From Eucommia ulmoides (Eukaryota > Streptophyta > Magnoliopsida > Garryales > Eucommiaceae), in the NCBI GenBank assembly GCA_016647705.1, contig CM028326.1, forward strand, positions 20,282,401-20,346,400: a DNA stretch of 64,000 nucleotides, written 5' to 3'. The translations under genes were made by a program, and so were the position numbers. Of the stretch, positions 22,831 to 35,151 are shown piece after piece. Numbering within the stretch: the stretch's first letter is position 1; each line of letters opens with the position of its first letter. The notes below the pieces were generated by a model. It saw only the letters and a list, made by a program, of their open reading frames with translations. It was not told where the DNA came from and did not search any database.

Positions 22831-23861
22831 ATCCCTTGGGAAGATCAACAAGTTCCCAAACATCATTGTCTGACATAGAATGCATCTCATCTCCCATGAT
22901 AATTATCCATTCATTTGTCTGATCGCTATTGAGAGGTTCATGATAAGTAGTCAGGTCCACCTCTTCTCCAATATCATATTCTCCCTCTCCAAGGTAAACA
23001 TAGTAGTCGTTAGAAATGGCAGCCCTTCTAGTTTTTTCCAATCTCCTCACTTGTACTTCAGTAGGGGACTTATTTGTAGGCTCATTGGTCAGAGAGATCT
23101 CATCTGCAATAGGCATTACTTTAGCAGTAAGGGGAGTGAAAATACCACACCTCGCTAAATCCATCGTTTAATAGCTCCATAAGTGATGATTTTTGAGGCC
23201 GGTAAATGCAAAGAAACAACATCAATGGGTTCCACCTTTTCATCGAACTGAGAGGGAATGACTTCAACAACATCCAACTCCAAAAATTTTGCCACTTGAG
23301 ACTCAACAACTCTAGTTCCACGAGTCGAACAATAAAATATGTATCATTTCGAGTGACTAAGATACCCTATAAAGTACCATCTAGTAGTTCTCTAATTTGA
23401 CTTCTTCATAGAAGGATTGTAGAGCTTCACCTCAGTTGGACACCCCCATACTCTGAAATGATTCAAATTGGGTTTTCTATTCATCCACAATTCAAACGGT
23501 GTTTTAGGTACTGATTTGCTAAGGACGTGGTTCAAAATGTAGGTTGTTGCTTTGACAACTTCACCTCACAAGTATTCTGCCAAATTCGATCTACTCATTA
23601 TGCTCATCTTCATTTCCATAAGAGTGTGATTGCACCTCTCTGCAATTCCATTCTATTCAGCACTTACTGGAATAGTATACTGAGCAACAATACCGTTATC
23701 CTGCAAGTACTTTGCAAAAGGTCCCTTCTGTTGTCCTGCATCACCATGCTTCCCAAAAAACTCACCACCTCGATTAGATCTCACAATCTTGATGACTTTT
23801 CCCAGCTATTTTTTAACTTCAGTTCGTAAGATTTTGAACATTTCAAGAGTATCTGCCTTTT

Positions 23862-23892
<31 letters not shown>

Positions 23893-25515
23893 AATAAACA
23901 TAGTCATATTAGGAGAAATCATCAATGAATGTAATGAAGTACCTGTTGCCACACTAGGTAGTTTAGTAAGGCCTACTAATGTCTGTATAAATAATTTCCA
24001 ACAAACTCTGACTATGAGGAGCACCCTTCTTTTTTGTCTTGGTCAATTTTCCTCTTACACAATCAATGCAACTTCTGAGTTATCAGAATCAAGAGGAGGA
24101 AGAATCCCAAAACCAATCAAGTGATCTACTCATTCCTTAGAAATGTGCCCCAACCACTTATGCAACAATAACAAAGATCTTTCCTTAGTCAAAGATCTTT
24201 TAGCAACAATGTTTTCAACATTGTAAGAACATGCAGATAACACCGACAATCTATAAATCCCATCAGATAAAACACAATTGCCAACCACCTTAGAGTTATA
24301 AATCATCTCAACTATTTTATTTGAAAAAGTAAAATAATATCCAGCTCTATCAAGTACTGAAAGGAAAATTAAATTCCTTCTAAACGAAGGTACACAGAAA
24401 ACATTATCCAAAACAAGCTGAAAAACCAGAGTCTAAATCTAAAATAGTAGTCCCCACGTGCTCAACACCAATATCGATACACCGCCAACTTTAAATTTTG
24501 ACTCTTTTTCTCTTGGCTTCCTCAAGTTTCTTATCACCTACAAAGAAGTTGCAACATAAACGGTAGCACCACTGTCAAGCCACCAAGAATTTAAAGGAAT
24601 ATCAACTAAATTAGATTCAAAACAGTAATAGAAAGATAACATACCCTGTTCTTTCTTATTCTCTAGCCAGTTCTTAAACTTAAAGCAATCAACCATCTTG
24701 TGACCCTTTTTGTTGTAGTGAAAGCACTTAATGACTTTGTTCTTGGCATTTCCATTTCTCTGTTTTTCACTTCCACTTTTCTTGAAATTCTACATTTTCT
24801 TGTGACCGTGAAAGTTGGGCTTTCTAGTTTTTTTACCCCTCTTTTGATTATTCTACTTCCCAGGAGTAACAAAACAAGCTGATTCATTCATTTTTCTTTT
24901 CAATTTTTCTTCCTCAGCCACACATTTTGTGATCGGATCATTTATACTCTAAGTCTGATTCTGGGTGTTGTAGGCAGTCTTGATTTGGCTAAAAGAAGCT
25001 GGCAGAGAGTTGAGAGCGTGATGAATAATGAACTTATCGGGAAACATAATGTTTTATGCCTTCAATTTAGTTTAAAGATTCACCATTCTCAATATGAATT
25101 AGCGAACACTTTTTGTATCATCGTACCTCATATTCATCAATGCATCCATAAAATGCCCAGCCTTTGCGTTGTCCAATGCCTGGCATAAGTTTTCCACAGC
25201 AGTAAGAAATTTCTTAGCCTTTTTGCTCTCAAGTATTCCTTTAATGAGATGCTCAATAATGGACATCTTGATTGAAATGAGGCTCAAACGGTTTGACCTT
25301 TCCCAATTTGCATAATGAGCTTTCACAGCTTCAGTGCTCTCATTAGTAGGTTGAGGAGGTTTATCCTCATGCAAGGCCAGGTCCAAGTCCATTATTCTCA
25401 AAGTGAACTCTATGTCTGACTTCCATGCCTTATAGTTCGACCCATTTAGAATTTCAATAGTGGCATTATTATTGTTCAAAGCAAAAGAAACTGTTTTCCA
25501 CAAAAAAAATTGCAA
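22831..25515 (-). pseudogene. Copia gag, protease, integrase and RT start
   Basis: From right to left on the minus strand: a gag segment (25,099-25,515; ILNGSNYKAWKSDIEFTL is the UBN2-type capsid start); a zinc knuckle at 24,685-24,726 in which the second Cys is Tyr; a protease with the active-site WWLDSGAT (24,568-24,585); and a GAG-pre-integrase domain (24,130-24,411, with LHKWLGH). Decayed integrase follows (about 24,120-23,400, with HFRVWGCP at the end). Last is a linker ending DNDVWELVDLPKGYK at 22,831, the start of RT. Order and motifs are classic Ty1/copia. At least five stops or frame changes separate the parts. Confidence 0.87.
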
Positions 25516-27310
25516 CTTTGATCAATAGTGGGCAACAGGAAAAATGCTTAATTAAGCATAAGCTATACAATATAAGAATCAATTGTATTATCATAAACTC
25601 CCCTTTGGGCAGAGTCTACAATAAACAATTATTCTTTAATCATAAGAATCAACAAAATAATAAAAATCTACATATTTAAAAATCCATCTCCTTTGGGAAA
25701 ATCGACCTTCAAGTCCATATATTTCTTTTAAAATATAATGAAACAAATAATCTTTCAAAATTTATTCCCTTTGGGCAAACAAAGTTATTAAATTATTTAT
25801 TTTACATAATATTCTCATGTAATTAAATTAATTTGCACAATAACTCCCTTTGGCAAGGTGAATGTACAAATTAATCTAAAATTTTTCCATCAATAAAATA
25901 GGGACTTGAAAACTTAAAACTATGTTGGTTAAATTACTTTAGTAAAATTAACCTCAACAGTTCATAAGCAACCATTTTAAATTGAAAAAATTAGACAATA
26001 TTACCCAACCACGACAGCGCTTATAAGCAACATATATTCATATGATCAAAATAAGATGAAGTACATCACAAAATGTACTTTCAGTGACCAACGATCAATT
26101 ATAGTTGCAAGAATTTGAACAACAATTTTACTATATTTTTAAACTAATTAGTAAGCTAGTTTTATGTGATTTAAAACTAATTAGGAGAGTACACATTAAT
26201 AAATCTTAATCTAGGGAGAGTGAGTACTGCAATTCTATTTCAAATCATCCAATATAATTTCTGTAAAATTTTCAACAGAAAATCATGCCTAAAAATAATT
26301 TTAAACTAATTAAATCACATAATAAGTAATAATTAACTAAAAATTATTTTTAATCCTAAAAAAATCAAATAAATTTTACAAAAAGTTAGAGGACAGAAAA
26401 ACAAGTGCACAGGGGGAAAAAAAACCCAAAACGTGTCCCAAAAGAGGCTCACGCCCCCCCCCCCCACATACCTGTTACGCACGTGGGGAGAACCAGACCT
26501 GGATGGAGGTTGTCTTCAACCTCCAGCTGGGTCTGAACCGGGTCAACTCGACTCGATTTTGACCCGGTTGTGCAAAAATCCTAAAAATACGCCGTTTTCT
26601 CCAGTTTTTTTTATGTGTTCATGTGGACTTATGTATTTCTAGCACACCTATAACAATTAATAGAATGAAAATTAAGAGAAATATCACCAAACATTAAAAA
26701 AAAAAAAACAAGTTGTGGTTTGAGGTTTTCTCACTCCTTCATGGCAAAAAACTTGAAACTCGATATTAATCTTTATTCTTACCGAATCTTATATGGGTTT
26801 AAGCTTAATACTAATTTAAAACCTTTATGTGATGTTTAATTGAATCAAAATTGCATCTATATCCCTCAATTTTAAAACCAAATCTCAGTTTTACTAGGGT
26901 TTCGAAAATGAAAATTTAACTACGAAATACTTTATGATTATGCAATCAAATAACATGTGTAATATGTCAAATTAAAGTTTGAATCAAGATGAATAAAATA
27001 CCTAAGGTTTTAAAGTCAATCGATGCAAAAAATTATATGAAATCACGGCCCCAAGTTTCAGTTTTAGGAGTTTTCTAGGGTTCGTAGCTGAAACTTCAAC
27101 CATGAAATACTATTTGATTAAGGAACCAAATAGCATGTATAATATATCAAATTAAAACTTGAATCAAGAGGAATAAAATCTATAAGGTTTCACATTCAAT
27201 CTAAACAAAAAATCACATGAAATCATGCTCACAAGTTTCTGTTTTGTTTAAAAATAGAAACTAAAAAAAAATTCTAAAAAATAATTGTCGATCCTAAATC
27301 ATGTATGTAA
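25516..27310 (-). other. Copia 5' leader
   Basis: About 1.8 kb between gag and primer site, unusually long. No gene is seen. Four spaced CCCTTTGGGCA-type motifs occur at about 25,600, 25,690, 25,768 and 25,846, and a large tandem duplication lies at about 26,885-27,245. Confidence 0.65.
26885..27245. repeat. Tandem duplication of about 175 bases in the copia leader
   Basis: Two units share ACTAGGGTTTCG, then ATGAAATACT, ATTAnGnAACCAAATA, GAATCAAGAnGAATAAAAT, AAGGTTT, TGAAATCA and CAAGTTTCnGTTTT in the same order. Differences of roughly 15-20 per cent suggest an old duplication. Confidence 0.75.
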
Positions 27311-27322
27311 GCTCTGATAGCA
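27311..27322 (-). other. Primer binding site, tRNA-iMet type
   Basis: The minus strand reads TGCTATCAGAGC two bases from the LTR. The standard plant site is TGGTATCAGAGC, so one base differs. Confidence 0.8.
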
Positions 27323-27324
27323 CA

Positions 27325-27748
27325 TGTTTATTATCTCTCATAATCACAATAAAATAGAATCAAATAATAATCTAAAGCATACATGATTATTAGGTCATCG
27401 CAGAAGATTGAATCTATCGTAGCGGATTACTAATTAGGTCTTTCTCCCTATGATCTAGATTTTGTGGTGGCGGCTCTCAATAGGAAAAAAAACCTTAATC
27501 TAAATTAGGGAGGTGACCTAATTATATAAACTAGGGTTTCTCGTTGGGCCCGCCCATAATGGGCTTCAACGAATCCCTAAACCTACACTTGCCACTTAAT
27601 TGTGTTTCTACATAAAAGACGTCACAACTTAAATCAAAATATGATTACTGATTATTTAAGTTGCCTAAATAATAGACTATTTATTAACCCCTTTTCTTTG
27701 TAAAACAATTTATTCAATTAATGTTAGACAATAAAATTTTTTCTAACA
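27325..27748 (-). repeat. 5' LTR of the copia element
   Basis: A 424-base LTR reads TGTTAGAAAAAATTTT at its start on the minus strand and ends ATAAACA before the primer site. A TATA-like TTATATAATTAGG lies at about 27,513-27,525 on the minus strand. Confidence 0.8.
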
Positions 27749-28063
27749 CTGAGATGAGTGATAGTGTCCTAGGCGACCGACTCTGTCGATTCCTGTCTGC
27801 ATTTGCCAAGCACCGTAGTCTGAACAACCGTTGTTTGGTTTTTTTCGAAGGGTCAAGCTCCATCCAAGAATCGTTTCCACCGCCGAGCTCTAGGCTCTGA
27901 GCACCAGTAGCTCAGTATTTTTCTAACCGTTGATGTCTCATCCAAGCAAGGTCATGGCTGCCCTTCCACAGGGCTCCAAGCATCTGCTACTCGGTAGCCT
28001 CTCAAGTGTGGGGTCAAAACTGCCAAGGGCGGCTGAGCATCGGGTTCCGAGCAAGAGCGCCGC
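27749..28063. other. Short unique stretch between two retrotransposons
   Basis: This is GC-richer than its surroundings. It has no terminal repeats, no recognised domain and no similarity to other parts of the window. An open frame (27,930-28,118) runs into the neighbouring LTR and is not supported as a gene. Confidence 0.5.
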
Positions 28064-30703
28064 TGGTAGCAAATTATTTCATCGCTATGATACCGTAAGT
28101 GTACGGGTCAAGTTTTAATAGTGTAGTGATGAGAAAGAGTTGTCATATCCACAAGGATTGGTTTAGATCGTCACTAAGTATCGTGATTATCATAACCTAA
28201 CTTTATCTAGACGATCCAATTTTGTATTTTTAAAAATAAAATATCTAAAACTAAAGTAAATACAAAAACAAATACAATATGGATTTTTCTATGCACTAAT
28301 GTTCTAGGGGCTTGATTTCTTCTCGTTATTCCCGTGTTATCCTATTAAAAAATTATTAGTTAATTCCGTTCATTCAATGATCTAGATTTCTAAAACTTAC
28401 TCACTACCTCTTCCGAGTATAAAGTGAGTGAATATGCAGCCATGTCAACACCGATATACCTATCAAGTGTTTAAACGATTACATGTGTCTTGCCCCAACC
28501 TCATGGATTGCACTCGTTCTAATAATCTCTCGAAACATTAGAACTTGTGTTGTGTTTAACTAATCCAAATCCAAGGTTACCTCTCCTGAGCGTCAAATCC
28601 CGTATTCTCAAATCAACTACAATATCATAAACAAGCATATAATGGAAGTAATAAAACGATAAACACAATTGAATGACGATTTTAATTGATCAATTTAGAA
28701 CTCAATTACCTCCCGGTCTCACGAGATCCTAAATTCCCAACTCGAATACTTAGGCATTGATTTCCTCCCGAATTCACAACAACCTAAATTATGCACTCCC
28801 AAATCCGGTTACGAATTCAACCTCTCCCGAGTATAAAATTCACAACCTAAACTCGTCTATCTCATTGGCCACATGAATTAAACACATTAAGCCTAAGAGA
28901 TGCATAAAAAGGAATTAAAACTAACAATTAATAAAATATTCACAACACGGTTCAAATGAGACTACGTCAATCCCTAGATCTAGATTTAGCACACCATAGA
29001 CAAATCTGTAACTAATCTTCTCAATATATTCATAAATATAGTATGTTCAACACAATACTACAAATTTAAATTTAGAACAAAAGATTAGGGAGAGAAAAGG
29101 TAAGAGAAAATCTTATTGAGGATTTGGGCTTCGGATCTTTAATCCAAAGTGTCACCGATGATGTTTTCTTCATCTATCTCATATAAAAACACCATCACTC
29201 GGTGTTTTCCCCATCAAAATCGCCTCAAATAGCTCCAAAATCGCCTTCTATGGTGTTCCTCCTTCATTCCCTCTCTCATTTCAAAATGAGCCCTAAAAAT
29301 ATCTTTAAAATTCATTAGATCCGACTGATCTCGCTGCAGCGAGCTCAGCAAGAAAAGTGCAGAAACATTGCCCTTTGCTCGTTGCAGAGAGCAAAAACTC
29401 ATTGCAGCGCGCTCAAGGCAGCACTGACACCAGGTTCTTCTTTTGGCTGTATCTTTCTCGTCCAAACTCCAATTGAGGTGACTTAAAAACCTCTAGAAAA
29501 CTAAGATTTAGGTCTACAACTTTCATGTTTTGAGATGTTCCAAAATAGAATTTAATCATTGTCAAAAAGGGCCTTGAAGTTACTATACCTGAACCGATTT
29601 TTCATCTTTTTTTCCCATTTGTTTATAAACCTACAAAATAACACAAAAACATATTAAATTAATAAAAATGATTGAAAACACACAAATATTTGAGTATCAA
29701 AGTACTTGGTTTGTTGGTAAATAAGCCACTTATCAAGTACCCCCAAACTCAAACGTTTACTTGTTCTCAAGCAAAAACACCCACACAAGAAAACAAACTA
29801 CCACAATGAAATAACGAACACAAATTACTAAAGAAGAAAAAAAAAATGAACTAAAAACAATGACACATGAGTTTTGAATTTCAACTAATCAACCAAAAAG
29901 TTTTTTATCAATGGTCCCCAATCATATCGAGTTCAAGAATAAAACTGCACCATGTGGTGTTTTAGAATTTCAACATTCAATAACGGTAAACGCCATTCTA
30001 GATCATTTCCAAGTGTATGTACGAAAACTCTCATTACATAACCATCCAAAGACCGGATTGAATTATCCACCAATGAAGTTCATGACTTAAAACTGAAGAG
30101 GTATAGGATTTCCATAAGCCAGACTGTGTTCCACTCTCTACTAATGTAAACTAAGCATTCTAAAAGATCAAAAGGACTTGGTTTGGTTTTCATCAACTGG
30201 CCAATGGTAAATCGGGAATATGAAACAGGATAGCATCTTTAGATCAACGATACCCAAAGCACTACGCTTGGCACTCAATCACACTCATACCCACAAAGAC
30301 AAATCTGATACAACCCCGAGTTTACTTTTAAAATGTAGTACTCACTTGTCTAAGCAAATAAAAACAAAACCACATTTTTTTAAACCACACCCCCAAACTT
30401 ATTTGATTTGTACAATTTCACGGGTGTAAAACTACGATAGAAAAATAACAAGTGAGTACTCGAATACCGAACCAATCAAAAGATCGCCCAAAACCCAATC
30501 GCTCTCTTCAATTAGTATAAACAATTGCTAAATTGATTACGACTCGACTAGTGCCTTAGGTATAGCGACAATGGTTTGGAAAAAAATTAATTAGCCAGGG
30601 TATTTGATGCGTGTTTAGAATTGAAACGACTCAAAGACTTCGATAGGGTAACAAAGGGTAAAACATTTTGCATAGAAGGCTTCAACGGCTCAAGTAACCA
30701 AAA
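28064..30703 (-). mobile_element. Gag-only LTR retrotransposon, copy 3, truncated
   Basis: A minus-strand 3' LTR (28,064-29,735), polypurine tract (ACCCCCAAACTC on the plus strand at about 29,738) and about 960 bases of the conserved 3' interior are present. The interior stops at about 30,703 against unrelated AT-rich DNA, so gag, primer site and 5' LTR are missing. The LTR is longer than in other copies (1,672 bases), mostly through extra sequence at about 28,690-28,890. Its GC block carries GCTGCAGCGAGCTC-type units instead of the CACCGCTGC form, so it belongs to a separate subfamily. Confidence 0.82.
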
Positions 30704-32258
30704 ATATTAGTTATATCCCAAAAGTTTTAAAAGGATATTTTAAATAACACAATAATCTCAAAACTTTTAAAAGTCAATTTAAAATTAACATGTAATCTAC
30801 AAAAATTATCAAATATTATTTGTACCATAAATTTACAAAATAATCCCAAAACTATTAAATTTATATAAAATAATATTTTCAAAATTATAAATTTCCAGGG
30901 TAGTACACATGGATTATGTTCTCAACTCACTATTATGGAAAAAGCATAGGGTTTCGATTGATCAATCGTGCTCAGGCTCTTGTTAAGTGATACTAATCGC
31001 TCTCCAACTCTTATGAATACTAAGGGCATCCCAATGCCCAAAGGTAATGCTCATTATTCTCAATAAAACATTTAGGTAGCCTTTTCCCCCTTGAGCTCTT
31101 ACTCTCACGCCGGATGGGCTTCACCGGTCACACACTCAACTGATCCTTGTGCAGGTACAATTGCGGAGCTTAATTCAAAACCTCTGGATGAATTGACTCT
31201 AGACCTCAAAACAGCGGAAGTTTACCAATCTCCAACACACGCCAACTTCTAGCTCACCAAAAAACGTCCACGTGCCTTAACTAGATCATACTGCTGGTGA
31301 GTACCAATTTTAGACACCAACAAACTATAAATATAACCGCACACTGAGCTGAAATAAAATCTTGTAGCTATCATCATAATAAAATAAATGCATTTAAATC
31401 AACTAATCAAATTGCTTGATATATAATAAAATACCCCACACATACTTTCCTACTAGCCATAGGATCATTTCACCTCACGATCAAGAGTTATAACGGTACC
31501 GTACCCTATACAAATATATAATCTAAGGTTACCATCAGTGTCCGGGTCATTCAATATTTCCAATATTAGGAGCCAACATATGGTATTAACCATAATATCA
31601 TTAACATATTCAACTCCACCATATTGATAAAAATAATCAATATCATATTCAACTCCACTCTATTAATAGTCAACAAAGAGTGGTAAAAACCACCATATCA
31701 TATTGATAATTATCATCATCATCAACAGCAGCAACAACAACAACCACCGCCTACAGGACTTGTCATCCGATCAAGTTACAACACAAACATCCTACAGGAC
31801 ATGCTCTTCTGTCAAGACCAACAACATCCCGCAAGACATGTTTTCTTGAAGGGATCACACTATTGCATATAGGTATAGTAATAAAACCACTTTCCACATT
31901 TAACCATTTACTTGATTCGTTTAACGTTATAAAATAATCAATTTTAATAAACATGTTCTTTTCACATTTTAATACGAAAATATAATTTGGTAATTTACAT
32001 TAACTCCTGCTTTCATAACTCAAAATACTATTTAAACCCAAAAGATAATAATTAATATATATATTGGCTCCCTAAATTTATAAATTCAAATTAATATTAG
32101 TATATTAACCATTAAAATTCTTAAAATATAATTTTTAAATATCATAATGATCCCTAAAAAAATTTAAAATAAAATTTAAAATAACACACTAAACCCAAAT
32201 ATTTTCTAAATATTCTAAAATAAATTAAAAATATACCCATGCAGAATTGGGCCTTACA
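30704..32258 (-). repeat. Probable LTR remnant of another gypsy-type element
   Basis: On the minus strand this begins TGTAAGGCCCAATTCTGC at 32,258, a start I associate with Del/Tekay-type LTRs, and runs to CTTTTGGGATATAACTA near 30,704. No target duplication or flanking interior is seen. A short near-repeat with CTACAGGAC, CTACAGGACATG and CGCAAGACATG lies at about 31,750-31,850. No gene is present. Confidence 0.4.
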
Positions 32259-33087
32259 ACTACTTTATCTACGTTTTTCAAGAAATCTCCGGTGAAATCC
32301 TTCTATTTACTTTACATGTTCAATCTTTGTAAATTATGAGATATGTCTTAATTTTGAGCTCGTGATAATACTTGTTTGAAAAGTATTTTTCTATTCTAAA
32401 TATCTTGCATATCTTGTGAAATGAGTTTTTCCTGATAAGACCATTTGCCCTTTTGAAAATCTTGAATATCCTGTGAAATGTTTTTTGCCTGTTTGTTAAT
32501 CTGATTACTGTATACATTATGTGCTTTAATTACTGATAATCAGATTCATATTTTAACTAAAGTCTATCATTTAGTATCGGGCCATTAATTGAGGGCATAC
32601 ATTGTGATTTGAGGTAATAGAAGCTCATGTGATGAGAAATAAAATATCTTTTGTATTTGTGAGAAAGAGTGGATTGGACAAAAGGATGTGTCTAATCAGG
32701 GTAGGCTTGATTTTTAGCCGGTAAAAGAATTGGGTTTGATTTTAAGCCTATAAAAGAATTAGGTTACTCCTGAACTTATAAAAGAGAAAGTGTAAAGGTC
32801 TGGTTTTGAGTCTGCAAAAAGAATTAGATTAATCCTGAAACTACAAAAACGATTGTAAGGGTTTTGGTTCCACATGGGAAGAGATCAAATTAGTGAATTG
32901 TGAACGCCTTCAGAGTTCGGGGGATTGGACGTAGACAAGAGTAACTTGCTGAAACCGGGATAAACCTTGGTATTCTATTTTTTTTCCCTTTCTGTTTGAT
33001 TGTGCACATTGCTAAAAACATTTTTGCTTAAACTCAGATAATAACCGATTGTGAAAATTGAATATTTGTTTAATTGAAAAATTGTTG
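32259..33087 (+). repeat. LTR-like debris, possibly copia
   Basis: No coding signal. The stretch AACGCCTTCAGAGTTCGGGG, followed by ACCGGGATAAACCTTGGT, resembles the end of some plant copia LTRs from memory. Near-repeats with AATATCTTGCATATC and CTTGTGAAATG occur at about 32,400-32,480. Low certainty. Confidence 0.3.
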
Positions 33088-33262
33088 GAAAAATGACTTT
33101 TTTTGTTCCTAACAAATGGCTCGGGTGTTCAATTGTCCCTGGTATTTAGAACATGACATATTTGGACCTTCACATTTCATTTTCATTCCAAATTGACCCT
33201 TTTGTTGGGTTAATCTTAACGGTTAACTTGAAAGTAAAGGTATTTTGGTCGTTTCATGTTAA
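33088..33262 (+). repeat. Dispersed TIR-type repeat, forward copy
   Basis: It reads GTGTTCAATTGTCCCTGG, then GACATATTTGGAC, then CCAAATTGACCC and TTAACGGTTAAC. The same order is found at 62,762-63,097 (forward) and in reverse at 35,290-35,400 and 63,670-64,000. Confidence 0.6.
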
Positions 33263-34057
33263 AAAAAAAACGATAATTTTTTCTTTTTACTCTAAATAAA
33301 TGAATGGGCTCCATTTGAATATTTGACTAAACATAAAGGGCAAAAAATGTATTTGCCCATTCTTAAAAGGGGCAATTGGTGGGAGGTCCTCCATTTAATC
33401 TCTAATTGGTCAAAAGTTCTACATGTTGTAAAAATTTTTGATTTAATCTCATCTGTTTTAAAAAAGTGGAAACCTTACTCAGGTGATAACTATGTGCTAG
33501 TTACATGAAATTATTTTGTGTGTAATATTATTGTATTCGTTGCATGTAACTAATTTTTTTTTTTTCCAGTTACATGTTTCAATAATATGTACTTTTTTAG
33601 TTACATATCTCTAATAAGTAACTAAAAAAATTAATATTTTTCAGTTACATGTTTCAATAATATATAACTTTTTAATTACATATCTCTGATATATAACTAA
33701 AAAGTTTAGTTACGTCACAAAAATATTATACATATATATATGTAATTATAACATGTAACTAATATTATATAAGTATATGTAACTAAAAAATACTCAAATA
33801 TGTGTAAAAAGTAACAATTATGAAATTGTTAATTATGAAATTGTAACTAGTTACATGTAATATAATTCACTATAAAAAACAAATGTATTCACTAGAAGAC
33901 TCCTTACAATTCCTGCAATATCATACTAAAATACAATTAAAATCTAACTTAAAAGACTAAATCAAAACCTAATAACATAAAAACACCTTTCACCAATTAA
34001 AATTAAAAAAAATAGACTTTTCAACCATTTTCCTTCTTAAAAACCCCCTGTTCAACT
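33263..34057. other. AT-rich stretch with a local tandem repeat
   Basis: No gene is seen. At about 33,570-33,720 a unit of about 70 bases with AGTTACATGTTTCAATAATAT and ACATATCTCTnATA is repeated in tandem, with a weaker preceding copy. Confidence 0.55.
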
Positions 34058-34982
34058 TCACGACGAAATTGCCAGCGCCGCCTCATGTGGCGGCAAAGTA
34101 AGGGTACTGTTCATCACCCAAACGCCACAAGATGTACAGTTCATTCGCTTATCATAGTTCAACACAGTAAGAGATTCGCCAATTACAGTAACGAACAAGT
34201 TTGTGGGCAACTCGCCGGCCAAAACCTCCGGCAGCCTGATCTCGCCAAACACCTGGTCTTCCATATCAAACGACACTATAAAATTCAGAGTGAAGGGGGG
34301 ATTATATTCATAAGCAATCCAATGCACACTTTGATTCAGAAACGCATATGAATTTTACCATGCAATACGGGGGAGCCGTAACAGCAACGGCTTTCCACGA
34401 TATCGTTTTGATTGAGAAAACGTCAACTTGAGGAGGAAGATTATACACGTGGAGAGACTCCTTGTAGTACACAATTCTCACAACTTTGAAGTCGTACGTC
34501 GAGGGATTGATGCCGAAACCAAGAACCAACATGTGGGGTAGTTTCGGCTTGCTGGGTCTTGGGAGAGTAATTGATCTCCAAATCGACGGGTTCCACAAGA
34601 CGATGGTACGCATGTCGTCGAACAGATCGTCGGACAAGCACAACCCCCCATTGCAGCTACCCACAATCCTGAAATACCCAATTGAGCTTACTAATGGGAA
34701 TTCGAGTTCCGAGGACTCTGCGCCCAAGGTTTCGTCTTCCCGGAGCAAGGCTTAGCGTTCTCTCCGATCACGTGTGTCGAAATACCGAAGGAGAAGTTCG
34801 AGATTGTTGTTGTTGCGGGTCTTCTTAGTCAGATTGAGGTGTGCGGTAATGAAATTGGGACCCGTGATGATGTCGTGCCATGCTCTGCAGACGAGGGTGA
34901 ATCGAACGAGGGATTTGACAGAAAGTTTGGTGAGGATTTCAATCAAGAGTTCTTGAGGTATATAGTCGGACATTTTTCTCAA
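34058..34982 (-). pseudogene. F-box protein pseudogene (F-box plus F-box-associated domain)
   Basis: The minus strand from ATG at 34,982 encodes an N-terminal F-box (YIPQELLIEILTKLSVKSLV, then LVCRAWHDII, residues about 7-45). After an in-frame TAA at 34,752-34,754 the same frame continues as an F-box-associated region (SCNGGLCLSD, LWNPSIW, LGFGINPSTYDFKVVRI, VDVFS). Near 34,310-34,330 the frame changes and resumes with HWIAYE and FDMEDQVFGEIRLPE. F-box proteins join Skp1-cullin ubiquitin ligases; the associated domain binds targets. One stop and one frameshift remove the function unless they are sequence errors. No intron is seen, as usual for this class. Confidence 0.88.
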
Positions 34983-35151
34983 CCTTCCGAGGGACGGTAG
35001 GATTTAGGACTTCTAAGAGAGACGACGGTGACGATAAGATTTGAGGGAAAAGAATTGAAACGACAACGTATTGGAGAACTTTTAGACCTGAGAAGCACTG
35101 AGCGCAGGACAAGACAGTATGAACTTTTTCATAGAATGCTTATTTTGGGGA

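Larger units (their letters stand above)
1..27748 (-). mobile_element. Ty1/copia retrotransposon interrupted by nested elements
   Basis: A minus-strand copia element spans this interval. It has a 5' LTR at the right end, a tRNA-iMet primer site, gag, protease and integrase (25,515 to 22,831), RT and RNase H (7,497 to 6,415), the RNase H end (983 to 788), a polypurine tract and the first bases of the 3' LTR at the left edge. Two gypsy-type insertions (984-6,414 and 7,498-22,830) split it. Only about 7 kb of the interval belongs to the copia itself. Every coding block has stops or frameshifts, so the element is dead. The left target duplication lies outside the window. Confidence 0.88.

Noticed and set aside
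26450..26642. A plus-strand frame beginning MSQKRLTPPPPTYLLR
   Set aside because: It starts at a poly-C run in the copia leader and has no recognised domain.
30690..32263. Target duplication for the possible LTR at 30,704-32,258
   Set aside because: The flanks (ATATT and ACTAC) do not match.
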